NCBI GenBank assembly: GCA_946541435.1 | Contig: CAMNJK010000013.1 | Coordinates: 1-14,187 of the forward strand | Reading direction: 5' to 3' | From: an uncultured Bacillota bacterium | GTDB taxonomy: Bacteria; Bacillota; Clostridia; Peptostreptococcales; Anaerovoracaceae | DNA length: 14,187 nucleotides | Shown here: one piece after another, positions 1-6,753 of the stretch | Numbering within the stretch: position 1 is the stretch's first letter | Layout: every line of letters starts with the position of its first letter | The notes under the pieces: model-generated | The model's database searches: none | What the model saw: only the letters and a program-made list of their open reading frames with translations | Told to the model about the DNA's origin: nothing | Made by a program: the position numbers and the translations under genes

Positions 1-52
1 CAGCGGTCTCCAAAACCGCGTGCCGAGGGTTCGAATCCTTCTGCCCCTGCCA
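1..52 (+). tRNA. tRNA-Trp (CCA), 5' part outside window
   Basis: This is the 3' two thirds of a tRNA gene. The anticodon stem is 3-7 paired with 15-19, and the seven-base loop has anticodon CCA at 10-12. The T stem is 25-29 paired with 37-41 around TTCGAAT. The 3' acceptor strand is followed by discriminator G49, the usual bacterial tRNA-Trp identity base, and an encoded CCA at 50-52. The acceptor 5' half and the D arm lie beyond the left edge. It is the first visible member of a four-tRNA array. Confidence 0.93.
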
Positions 53-58
53 TTTTAT

Positions 59-135
59 CGGGGTGTAGCGCAGTTTGGTAGCGCATCTGGTTTGGGACCA
101 GGAGGCCGCGGGTTCAAATCCTGCCACCCCGACCA
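59..135 (+). tRNA. tRNA-Pro (TGG)
   Basis: This is a complete cloverleaf. The seven-base acceptor stem (59-65 with 125-131) is fully paired and starts with C1. The anticodon stem is 86-90 with 98-102, and the loop carries TGG at 93-95. The discriminator is A132, with an encoded CCA at 133-135. UGG with a modified wobble base can read all four proline codons. It lies only 6 bases after tRNA-Trp, so the two are processed from one transcript. Confidence 0.96.
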
Positions 136-147
136 TGAGAGACATGT

Positions 148-224
148 GGGCCATTAGCTCAGTTGGTTAGAGCATCCGGCTCATAACCGGCAGGTCCGGG
201 GTTCGAGTCCCTGATGGCCCACCA
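148..224 (+). tRNA. tRNA with CAT anticodon, probably elongator Met
   Basis: The acceptor stem 148-154 pairs fully with 214-220. The discriminator is A221 and CCA is encoded at 222-224. The loop 180-186 holds anticodon CAT at 182-184. It is not the initiator: the first acceptor pair (G148-C220) is intact, and the anticodon stem lacks the three consecutive G-C pairs of tRNA-fMet. Position 27/43 (T175/C191) is a mismatch, so the anticodon stem has only four good pairs. A CAT anticodon could also mean tRNA-Ile2, in which TilS converts C34 to lysidine. The D arm resembles elongator Met, but sequence alone does not settle it. Confidence 0.9.
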
Positions 225-261
225 GTATACTCTCCATCGCGAAAATGAATATAGACGGTAT

Positions 262-337
262 GCCCAGATAGCTCAGTTGGTAGAGCAGGGGACTGAAAAT
301 CCCCGTGTCCTTGGTTCGATTCCGAGTCTGGGCACCA
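262..337 (+). tRNA. tRNA-Phe (GAA)
   Basis: The acceptor stem 262-268 pairs perfectly with 327-333. The discriminator is A334, followed by an encoded CCA at 335-337. The anticodon stem 288-292 pairs with 300-304, and the loop carries GAA at 295-297. Starting one base earlier would also give seven pairs but would leave no discriminator before CCA, so 262 is the better 5' end. It is the last tRNA of the array; the terminator hairpin begins 4 bases after it. Confidence 0.96.
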
Positions 338-340
338 CAA

Positions 341-378
341 AAAACAGTGGTTGAGTCATCAACCGCTGTTTTCTTTTT
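341..378. terminator. Bidirectional intrinsic terminator between the tRNA operon and the minus-strand gene
   Basis: A 14-bp stem (341-354 with 359-372, one G-T wobble) closes on a 4-base loop (355-358). Plus-strand transcripts exit into CTTTTT at 373-378. The complement strand exits into a T run made by the A run at 339-344, so the same hairpin can stop the convergent transcript. It lies just after tRNA-Phe and 41 bases beyond the stop codon of the minus-strand gene. Confidence 0.9.
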
Positions 379-424
379 CTGCCGGGATTCATTCCGCCGA
401 ATCTTTTGCTGCCGGGATTCATTC
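372..424. repeat. Short tandem direct repeat, two 23-base copies with a 30-base period
   Basis: Copies at 372-394 and 402-424 match at 22 of 23 positions, and the last 16 bases of each are identical. The first copy begins in the T tract of the terminator. The second contains the minus-strand stop codon at 419-421. It looks like a local duplication of the convergent intergenic region, not a dispersed repeat, although only this window can be judged. Confidence 0.8.
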
Positions 425-1384
425 TCCCTGGCGGCGGCCCTGCCAGGTGTTCCGCGCCCGCATCTTGTGATGGATCTCGTTGAGAATGGTCCGCTTGCGC
501 CAGCTCCAGGCCGGCGCCAGGAGAACCGGCCGCGGGGCATCGCCGGAGATGCGGTGGATGGTGATGTCCGGGGGAATGAGCTCCAGCGCTTCGATGACGA
601 GATCCGTGTACTCGTCGATGGAGGAAAAGGGATCGTAATCGGGATAGCGCAGGGGCAGGGCGGAGTTGCTGACCACATTCAGCATGTGCAGCTTCAGCCC
701 GAACAGATGGGGAGCAGGCCGGCAGACATAGCGGACACTGTCCAGCATCATCTCCTTCGTCTCTCCCGGAAGCCCCAGGATCAGGTGGGTGACGGTCCGG
801 ATGCCCCGGCTCTGCAGACGGCGGACTGCGTCATCGTAATCTGCCAGTGTATGGCAGAGGTTCATGTCCCGGGCCGTTTCATCATGGATGGTCTGAAGCC
901 CCAGCTCCACCCAGAGAAAGGTCTGTTTGCTGAGTTCCTCCAGCAGGTCCAGGGCCTCGTCCGAGAGACAGTCCGGGCGGGTGGCAACGGCCAGGCCCAT
1001 CACATCGGGATGACGGAGGGCGGCCGTGAAAAGCTCCCGCAGTCTTTCCGCGGGGGCGTAGGTGTTTGTGTGGCTCTGGAAATAGGCCAGATATCCGGCC
1101 CGGGGCCATTTTTCCGACAGGAGGCGGATCTGGTCTTCCAGGGCGGACGCGATATTGGCGCCGCAGGTTTCCGCGCTGCTGGCCATATCGCCGGAACCGC
1201 TGTCGGAGCAGAAGAGACAGCCGCCGACGCCTTTGCTGCCGTCCCGGTTGGGGCAGGTGAAGCCGCCGTCGATGCTGAGCTTGACGATTTTTCGCCCGAA
1301 GTTTCGCTTCAGCCAGGAGCCGATCATGTTGATCCTGAGGTCCTGTCCGTCTGTCCTGTCAAAAATCAAAGGGATATCATTCAT
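419..1384 (-). CDS. Radical SAM protein, YhcC/YtqA (TIGR01212-like) family
   Basis: The 321-residue product resembles a family of stand-alone radical SAM enzymes related to the Elp3 core, whose substrate is not established. The cluster cysteines are C44, C56 and C59, in a C-x11-C-x2-C arrangement within CPNRDGSKGVGGCLFC. This spacing differs from the classic CxxxCxxC and is typical of this family. Downstream, the GLQTIHD stretch and an LILGLPGET segment fit the core TIM barrel. The longest open frame starts at a TTG six bases upstream. GGAGG on the minus strand lies 8 bases before ATG 1384 but only 2 bases before that TTG, so the ATG is chosen. The gene converges on the tRNA operon and diverges from queH. 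A weak -10-like TATAGT is visible on the minus strand at 1406-1411. Confidence 0.88.
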   Translation of the reverse strand: MNDIPLIFDRTDGQDLRINMIGSWLKRNFGRKIVKLSIDGGFTCPNRDGSKGVGGCLFCSDSGSGDMASSAETCGANIASALEDQIRLLSEKWPRAGYLAYFQSHTNTYAPAERLRELFTAALRHPDVMGLAVATRPDCLSDEALDLLEELSKQTFLWVELGLQTIHDETARDMNLCHTLADYDDAVRRLQSRGIRTVTHLILGLPGETKEMMLDSVRYVCRPAPHLFGLKLHMLNVVSNSALPLRYPDYDPFSSIDEYTDLVIEALELIPPDITIHRISGDAPRPVLLAPAWSWRKRTILNEIHHKMRARNTWQGRRQGE

Positions 1385-1432
1385 GCGCAAGTCCTCCGCC
1401 GTTTAACTATATCACAAATAGCTCCTGAAATA

Positions 1433-1461
1433 TAGAAAACCGTATCTGTTTGATGTATAAT
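1433..1461 (+). promoter_or_regulatory. Predicted sigma-A promoter for queH and the downstream gene train
   Basis: The -10 box TATAAT (1456-1461) is a perfect consensus. A 4/6 -35 box, TAGAAA (1433-1438), lies 17 bases upstream. The region is AT-rich compared with its GC-rich surroundings and lies between divergent genes. The predicted transcript start is near 1468. Confidence 0.6.
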
Positions 1462-1493
1462 AAATCGTTATGGAGAAAGGCGGAAACCACAGG

Positions 1494-2138
1494 ATGAACA
1501 AAAAAGCGTCACCGGAGACTATGTGCATATCCGGCCCGGCAGATGCGCCGGCAGCGGCGGGCTCTTTTTCGGAGGGGGAACAGCGACCTTCCCTGCTTTT
1601 GCATAGCTGCTGCGGGCCCTGCAGCACGGCGGTCATCGAACGTCTGGCGGACGAATTCGAGATCACCGTCTTTTATTATAATCCCTGCATCACGGATGAA
1701 GAGGAATATGTGCTGCGGCGGGAGAACCAGAAGAAATTCCTGCAGGCCTACAACGAGGAGCGGATCGGCCAGCCCCGGATCCGGTTCCTGGAGGGACCCT
1801 ACAATCCCGGCGCCTTCCTTCGGCTGACCGAGGGGCATGAATCGGACCCCGAGGGGGGCGAACGCTGCGGGATCTGCTTCCTGCAAAGGCTGGAGAAAAC
1901 CGCGGAAACCGCTGAGATGACCGGGCATGAATATTTCGGGACGACCCTTACCGTCAGCCCCCACAAGAACTACCGGAGGATCTCGGAGATCGGGCGCAGC
2001 ATCGCGCTCCGGTACGGACTGAGCTTCCTGGACCGGGATTTCAAGAAGAAGGACGGATTCAAACGTTCCATCGAGCTGTCCCGGAAATATGACCTTTACC
2101 GTCAGAACTACTGCGGATGCGAGTATTCCAGGAGATAA
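1494..2138 (+). CDS. queH: Epoxyqueuosine reductase QueH
   Basis: QueH (DUF208) reduces epoxyqueuosine to queuosine in tRNA, the last step of queuosine synthesis in bacteria that lack QueG. The family hallmarks are all present in this 214-residue form: HSCCGPCS near residues 37-44, CGIC at 125-128 and YCGC at 206-209. These cysteines bind a [4Fe-4S] cluster and an adjacent iron in the characterised family member. A charged, low-conservation stretch of about 30 residues precedes the first cysteine motif. ATG 1470 would extend the protein by 8 residues, but it sits almost on the predicted transcript start. ATG 1494 has an upstream GGAGAAAGGCGG and is preferred. asnA follows after 60 bases. No other queuosine gene is in the window. 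Confidence 0.92.
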   Translation: MNKKASPETMCISGPADAPAAAGSFSEGEQRPSLLLHSCCGPCSTAVIERLADEFEITVFYYNPCITDEEEYVLRRENQKKFLQAYNEERIGQPRIRFLEGPYNPGAFLRLTEGHESDPEGGERCGICFLQRLEKTAETAEMTGHEYFGTTLTVSPHKNYRRISEIGRSIALRYGLSFLDRDFKKKDGFKRSIELSRKYDLYRQNYCGCEYSRR

Positions 2139-2198
2139 CAGGAACTGTAAAAAATCGATAAGCATTTACGAAAAACATAAAACAGGAGGACAACACAA

Positions 2199-3209
2199 AT
2201 GGGCAAACTGATACTGCCGGACCAGTATACCCCGGAGATCGATTACATGGAGAGCCAGCGGGCCATCAAGAAGATCAAGGATTTCTTTCAGCAGGAGCTG
2301 GCTTACGGCCTCAAGCTGCGCAGAGTCTCCGCGCCGCTGTTCGTGGCGCCGGAAACAGGCCTCAACGATAACCTGAACGGTGTGGAGCGGACAGTCAGCT
2401 TCACGGTGAAGGATATGGGCGAGAAGGAAGTGGAGATCGTTCAGTCCCTGGCCAAGTGGAAGCGCATGGCCCTGGGCAGATACGGTTTCAAGCCCGGAAC
2501 GGGACTCTATACGGACATGAACGCCATCCGCAGAGATGAAGAGCTGGACAACCTTCACTCCATCTATGTGGATCAGTGGGACTGGGAAAAGGTCATCCGC
2601 AAGGAAGACCGCAACCAGGAGTATCTGCGGGAGACGGTGGTGACACTGTACAATGCCCTGAAGAACCTGAACGATTTCGTCAACCGGCATTATAACGAAC
2701 TCAGGACAGATCTGCCCAACGAGATCTTCTTCATCACATCACAGGAGCTGGAGGACATGTATCCGGACCTGGAACCCAAGGATCGGGAGGATGCCATCGC
2801 CAAGGAGAAGCGGGCGGTGTTCATCGAGAAGATCGGCGGAGAGCTGAAATCCGGACAGAAGCACGACGGAAGAGCTCCGGACTATGATGACTGGGAGCTG
2901 AACGGCGACATCATCCTCTGGAGCGATATCCTGGAGCGGGCGTTTGAGATCTCCTCCATGGGGATCCGGGTGGATGAAGAAGCCATGGACCGGCAGCTGC
3001 GTCTGGCGGGCGCCGACGACCGGCGGGAAATGGATTTCCACCGCATGATCCTGAACAAGGAACTGCCCTACACCATCGGCGGGGGGATCGGTCAGTCCAG
3101 ACTCTGCATGTACTTCCTGCGCAAGGCCCACATCGGCGAGGTCCAGGCATCCATCTGGCCCGCTGACATGATCGAGACCTGCGCAGAGAACGATATCTTC
3201 CTGCTGTGA
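2199..3209 (+). CDS. asnA: Aspartate--ammonia ligase (asparagine synthetase A)
   Basis: AsnA makes asparagine from aspartate, ammonia and ATP in the cytoplasm, with a fold like class II aminoacyl-tRNA synthetases. At 336 residues it is close to the usual length of about 330. Strongly conserved segments run in family order: [10 protein letters not shown] (55-64), AKWKRMAL (85-92), [12 protein letters not shown] (103-114), [11 protein letters not shown] (222-232), the SSMGIRVD strand (252-259) and GGGIGQSR near the C terminus (294-301). AGGAGG at 2184-2189 lies 9 bases before the ATG. The stop overlaps the GTG start of priA by 4 bases, suggesting translational coupling. It uses ammonia directly, unlike glutamine-dependent AsnB. 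The 60-base leader is too short for a T-box, so any asparagine control would have to act at the upstream promoter. Confidence 0.97.
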   Translation: MGKLILPDQYTPEIDYMESQRAIKKIKDFFQQELAYGLKLRRVSAPLFVAPETGLNDNLNGVERTVSFTVKDMGEKEVEIVQSLAKWKRMALGRYGFKPGTGLYTDMNAIRRDEELDNLHSIYVDQWDWEKVIRKEDRNQEYLRETVVTLYNALKNLNDFVNRHYNELRTDLPNEIFFITSQELEDMYPDLEPKDREDAIAKEKRAVFIEKIGGELKSGQKHDGRAPDYDDWELNGDIILWSDILERAFEISSMGIRVDEEAMDRQLRLAGADDRREMDFHRMILNKELPYTIGGGIGQSRLCMYFLRKAHIGEVQASIWPADMIETCAENDIFLL

Positions 3210-5254
3210 GATACGCGGACGTCGTCATTGACAACAGAACAGACAGCACGGACCGGCCCTATACCTACGCCTGCGGAGATCTTGATCTGCAGGTGGGAAG
3301 CAAGGTGTACGTCCCCTTCGCCAGGAGCAGAAATCTGCGGGAGGGGTATGTGCTGGCCCTGCGGGATGAGGAAGAGATCGATCCGAAGATCAAAGCCCGC
3401 ATCCGTACCATCGACCACGCGGCAGAGGATATCGTGCTGACGGAGGAGAGTATCCGTACCGCAGTCTGGATGCGGGACAGATATGTCTGCCGATGCATCG
3501 ACGCCCTCCGGTGCTTTACGCCGGCAGGGAAGAAACGGGTGCGGCAGCCGGCTGCGCCGGAAGAGCCGGCCTCTCTGGGGGAACCCCTGTTTGACGGGGC
3601 GCCGGGCGAGACCGGGGATCTGGAACTCACCCGGGAGCAGGAGGCGGCCATCGGAGAGATCACGGCGGCAATTGACAGAGAGACCCACAGCAGATACCTT
3701 CTCCACGGGGTGACCGGAAGCGGCAAGACGGAGGTGTATATCCGGGCGGCAGAGCGGACCCTGGAGCGGGGCAGGACGGCCATTATCCTGGTGCCGGAGA
3801 TCTCCCTGACCCCCCAGATCGTGGACCGGTTTGCGGCGGTCTTCGGAGGGGACAACATCGCGGTTGTCCATTCCCGGATGACCCTGCGCGCCCGCTACGA
3901 ACAGTGGCAGCGAATCCGCAGCGGACAGGTGAGGATCGTGATCGGCGCCAGATCCGCCGTTTTTGCCCCGGTGGCGAGGCTGGGCCTCATCGTGATCGAC
4001 GAGGAGCACGAAAGCACGTATAAATCCGATTTTACGCCGAAATACGATACGGCAGAGGTGGCGCTGAAGCGGCTGGCGGACCGGGACAACCGGGGGGTGC
4101 TGGTGCTGGGCAGCGCGACGCCCTCGGTGACAAGCTTTGCCAGGGCGGAGGAAGGGATCTACCGGGTCCTGCCCATGCGGGCCAGATATAACGAGGTGGC
4201 CCTGCCGGAGGTGACCGTGGTGGATATGCGCCGGGAGCTCAGAGAGGGCAACCGGTCCATGATCAGCCAGGAGCTTATGGACCGCATGAAAGCACAGCTG
4301 GACGCGGGCCGGCAGATCATGCTCCTGCAGAACCGGCGGGGCTACTCCACATTCGTTTCCTGCCGGGAGTGCGGCCACGTGGCGGTCTGCCCCAGCTGCG
4401 GCGTATCGCTGACCTATCACAGCACGGAGCAAAAGCTGGTCTGTCACTACTGCGGGCACACGGAGGATGTCCCCCGGACATGTCCCGAATGCGGAAGCCG
4501 GTACATTCGTTATTTCGGCAGCGGGACAGAGAAGGTGGAGGAGACCATACAGGACCTGTTTCCGGATGTGGCCACGGACCGGATCGATCTGGATTCCGTG
4601 AGCCGCAGGGGAGAACTGAGCCGCAGGCTCAAGGCCTTCGGACGCGGCGACAGCAGGATCCTGATCGGGACCCAGATGATTGCCAAGGGACTGGATTTCC
4701 GCAATGTGGGACTGGTGGGGATCATTTCGGCGGACCTTCCGCTGAACATCCCGGACTTCCGCTCCCCGGAGCGGGCATTCCAGCTGATCACCCAGGCGGC
4801 CGGCCGGGCGGGACGGGGCGAGGTCCGCGGGAATGTCATCATCCAGACCTATAACCCGCAGCACTATGCCATCGTCTACGCAGCGGCGCAGGATTACGAA
4901 GGCTTTTTCGGAGAAGAACTGAAATTCCGGTCTCTGATGAACTACCCGCCCTACAGCGACATGATCCAGATCCTGTTTACATCCAAGGATGAATCCGCGG
5001 CCAGAGAAGGGGCGGAGCGCTGGTATGAACAGATCCGCAGCCGCCTGGGACAGGAGGCTGCCAATGTCTTCACGCCCCAGCAGGCCTACCTCTCCAGGAT
5101 CCGGGATATCTACCGGTATTCCCTGGTGATCCGCTGTCCCCGGGGCAGAAGAAAAATCTATTCGGACCTGCTGCGAAGCCTGAAGGAAGAAGATGCCCGG
5201 CGCAGGGTGCGGTATACCGCGGTGGTGGACATCAACCCCTACAGCTTCGCCTAG
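3206..5254 (+). CDS. priA: Primosomal protein N', replication restart helicase PriA
   Basis: PriA is a 3'-5' superfamily 2 helicase that recognises stalled forks and reloads the replicative helicase. The N-terminal fork-binding region (about 1-110) is followed by a short acidic linker, then Walker A GVTGSGKT (168-175) and the DEEH box (265-268). Eight cysteines form two zinc sites (C386, C389, C395, C398, C413, C416, C426, C429). Helicase motif V/VI residues include [11 protein letters not shown] (488-498) and QAAGRAGRG (530-538). At 682 residues it is shorter than the E. coli (about 730) and B. subtilis (about 800) proteins, mainly in the linker, but no key motif is missing. The start is GTG, overlapping the asnA stop in GTGA. 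Conserved synteny with def and fmt follows. coaBC, the common upstream neighbour in Bacillota, is absent. Confidence 0.97.
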   Translation: MRYADVVIDNRTDSTDRPYTYACGDLDLQVGSKVYVPFARSRNLREGYVLALRDEEEIDPKIKARIRTIDHAAEDIVLTEESIRTAVWMRDRYVCRCIDALRCFTPAGKKRVRQPAAPEEPASLGEPLFDGAPGETGDLELTREQEAAIGEITAAIDRETHSRYLLHGVTGSGKTEVYIRAAERTLERGRTAIILVPEISLTPQIVDRFAAVFGGDNIAVVHSRMTLRARYEQWQRIRSGQVRIVIGARSAVFAPVARLGLIVIDEEHESTYKSDFTPKYDTAEVALKRLADRDNRGVLVLGSATPSVTSFARAEEGIYRVLPMRARYNEVALPEVTVVDMRRELREGNRSMISQELMDRMKAQLDAGRQIMLLQNRRGYSTFVSCRECGHVAVCPSCGVSLTYHSTEQKLVCHYCGHTEDVPRTCPECGSRYIRYFGSGTEKVEETIQDLFPDVATDRIDLDSVSRRGELSRRLKAFGRGDSRILIGTQMIAKGLDFRNVGLVGIISADLPLNIPDFRSPERAFQLITQAAGRAGRGEVRGNVIIQTYNPQHYAIVYAAAQDYEGFFGEELKFRSLMNYPPYSDMIQILFTSKDESAAREGAERWYEQIRSRLGQEAANVFTPQQAYLSRIRDIYRYSLVIRCPRGRRKIYSDLLRSLKEEDARRRVRYTAVVDINPYSFA

Positions 5255-5295
5255 ACATACATACAAAACAAAAATCACATCAACTGGAGGAACCA

Positions 5296-5787
5296 ATGGC
5301 ACTGAGAAATATCATCACAGAAGGAGACCCTGTTCTCCGCAAGACTTGCAGACCCATGGGAGAGGTCACAGACCGGACCCGGATGATCCTGGATGACATG
5401 GTGGACACCATGCGGGACGCGGACGGTGTGGGTCTGGCGGCGCCCCAGGTGGGCATCATGCGGCGGATGTTCGTTGCAGAACCGGCGCCGGACGAACTTT
5501 ACTATTTCGTCGATCCCGAGATCATCGCCCAGGAAGGTGAGGAAGAAGGGGATGAAGGCTGCCTGTCCGTGCCGGACATGGTGGGCAAAGTAGTCCGCCC
5601 CACAAAGATCACCATCCGGGGACTGGACCGGGAAGGAGAACTGAAGGAATATACCTTTGAGGGATTCCATGCCAGAGTGATGTGTCACGAATACGATCAT
5701 CTGGATGGCATTCTGTACATCGACAAGGCGGAAAAAGTGTTCCGGGTGGACCCGGATGCTGAGCAGGACCAGCAGGAGGATGCGTGA
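5296..5787 (+). CDS. def: Peptide deformylase
   Basis: This metalloenzyme removes the formyl group from the N-terminal methionine of nascent proteins at the ribosome. All three family motifs are present in this 163-residue form: GVGLAAPQ (44-51, with Q51), EGCLSVP (87-93, with metal ligand C89) and HEYDH (131-135, ligands H131 and H135, catalytic E132). The short length and simple C terminus fit an E. coli-like (type 1) or compact Gram-positive enzyme. The tail after residue 150 is acidic and rich in Gln and Asp. GGAGG lies 5 bases before the ATG. The gene is directly followed by fmt, its functional partner. Confidence 0.97.
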   Translation: MALRNIITEGDPVLRKTCRPMGEVTDRTRMILDDMVDTMRDADGVGLAAPQVGIMRRMFVAEPAPDELYYFVDPEIIAQEGEEEGDEGCLSVPDMVGKVVRPTKITIRGLDREGELKEYTFEGFHARVMCHEYDHLDGILYIDKAEKVFRVDPDAEQDQQEDA

Positions 5788-5789
5788 GG

Positions 5790-6713
5790 ATGAAGATCGT
5801 TTACATGGGGACCCCGGATTTCGCGGTGCCGCCGCTGCAGGCGCTGCATGAGGCGGGACATGAGATCGCGGCAGTTGTCACACGGATGGACGCAGCAGCC
5901 AACCGCGGGAAGAAGATCCGTTTTTCCCCGGTGAAGGAAAAGGCCCTGGAACTGGGGATCCCCGTTCTGCAGCCTGCCCGGCTCAAGGGGGATCAGGAGA
6001 TCCTGGAGACCCTGACCCGGATCGCGCCGGATGTGATCGTGGTGGCTGCCTACGGCAGGATCCTGCCGAAGGAGATCCTGGACCTTCCTTCCCGGGGCTG
6101 TCTGAACATCCACGGATCTCTGCTGCCCAGATTCCGGGGCGCCGCCCCCATCCAGGCAGCGATCCTGGAGGGAGATGAGAAGACCGGCATCACCATCATG
6201 CAGATGGAGGAAGGCCTCGATACCGGCGACATGCTCCTGAAGGACCAGATCGAGATCGGCGGCAGAAACTGCGGAGAGATGCACGATGAACTGGCGCAGA
6301 TGGGCGCCCGTCTCATCGTAGAAGCCCTGCAGCGTCTGGATGAGCTGACGCCGGAGAAACAGGACGAGGCCCTGGCCACCTATGCGCCCATGATCTCCAA
6401 AAAAGACGGACAGGTGGATTTCACCCACAGTCCGGAGAGGATCGAGCGGCAGATCCGCGCCTTTGATCCCTGGCCCGGAACCTACACCAGCCTGGGAGAG
6501 AAGACCATGAAGCTGTGGAAAGGCCAGCCTTTGCAGGAGACGACAGACCGTCTTCCCGGAACCGTTCTGGCAGCCGGTCCCGAGGGCCTGGATGTGGCTG
6601 CCGGCGGCCGGATCCTGCGGATCACGGAGCTTCAGATGCCGGGCCGCAAGAGGACTCCTGTCAGGGAATATTTAAAAGGCAATACCATTGAAATCGGTAC
6701 GGTTTTGGGATAG
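5790..6713 (+). CDS. fmt: Methionyl-tRNA formyltransferase
   Basis: Fmt transfers a formyl group from 10-formyl-tetrahydrofolate to initiator Met-tRNA. The N-terminal Rossmann domain holds NIHGSLLPRFRGAAPIQ (106-122). The catalytic residues N106, H108 and D144 fall at the same numbers as in E. coli Fmt. A smaller C-terminal tRNA-binding barrel starts around residue 205. A longer frame begins at GTG 5784, overlapping the def stop. ATG 5790 gives the usual family start MKIVYMGTP and lies 10 bases after AGGAGG, so it is chosen; the GTG remains possible. One oddity is the loop after strand 2, which reads TRMDAAANRGKK where the family usually has T-Q-P-D-x-P-x-G-R-G-K-K. Confidence 0.96.
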   Translation: MKIVYMGTPDFAVPPLQALHEAGHEIAAVVTRMDAAANRGKKIRFSPVKEKALELGIPVLQPARLKGDQEILETLTRIAPDVIVVAAYGRILPKEILDLPSRGCLNIHGSLLPRFRGAAPIQAAILEGDEKTGITIMQMEEGLDTGDMLLKDQIEIGGRNCGEMHDELAQMGARLIVEALQRLDELTPEKQDEALATYAPMISKKDGQVDFTHSPERIERQIRAFDPWPGTYTSLGEKTMKLWKGQPLQETTDRLPGTVLAAGPEGLDVAAGGRILRITELQMPGRKRTPVREYLKGNTIEIGTVLG

Positions 6714-6716
6714 AAT
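6688..6716 (+). promoter_or_regulatory. Predicted internal sigma-A promoter overlapping the fmt stop codon
   Basis: TTGAAA (6688-6693) and TAGAAT (6711-6716) are separated by exactly 17 bases, and each matches consensus at 5 of 6 positions. The stretch is AT-rich by local standards. The predicted transcript start near 6723 leaves a leader of about 30 bases before rsmB. It would let rsmB and the genes after it be made independently of the upstream promoter. Confidence 0.55.
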
Positions 6717-6753
6717 ATCTAATGGTATCATATCGCCATCAGATGAGGACTTT

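Noticed and set aside
148..224. Initiator tRNA-fMet
   Set aside because: The first acceptor pair is G-C and the anticodon stem lacks the three G-C pairs that mark initiators.
181..678. 165-residue open frame on the minus strand across two tRNA genes
   Set aside because: It overlaps tRNA-Met and tRNA-Phe and the 3' part of the radical SAM gene in another frame. The product is low-complexity Arg/Ser/Pro sequence.
305..1435. 376-residue open frame on the plus strand opposite the radical SAM gene
   Set aside because: It starts inside tRNA-Phe, runs through the terminator and mirrors a well-supported gene. The product has no family features.
2139..2198. Possible T-box or other riboswitch in front of asnA
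   Set aside because: The gap is only 60 bases, has no T-box motif or terminator hairpin, and is mostly A-rich sequence plus a ribosome site. No good -35/-10 pair was found either.
3092..5302. 736-residue open frame on the minus strand opposite priA
   Set aside because: It lies antisense to a fully supported priA. Its product is rich in His, Pro, Gly and Arg with no recognisable domain. Long antisense frames are expected in GC-rich genes with biased third positions.
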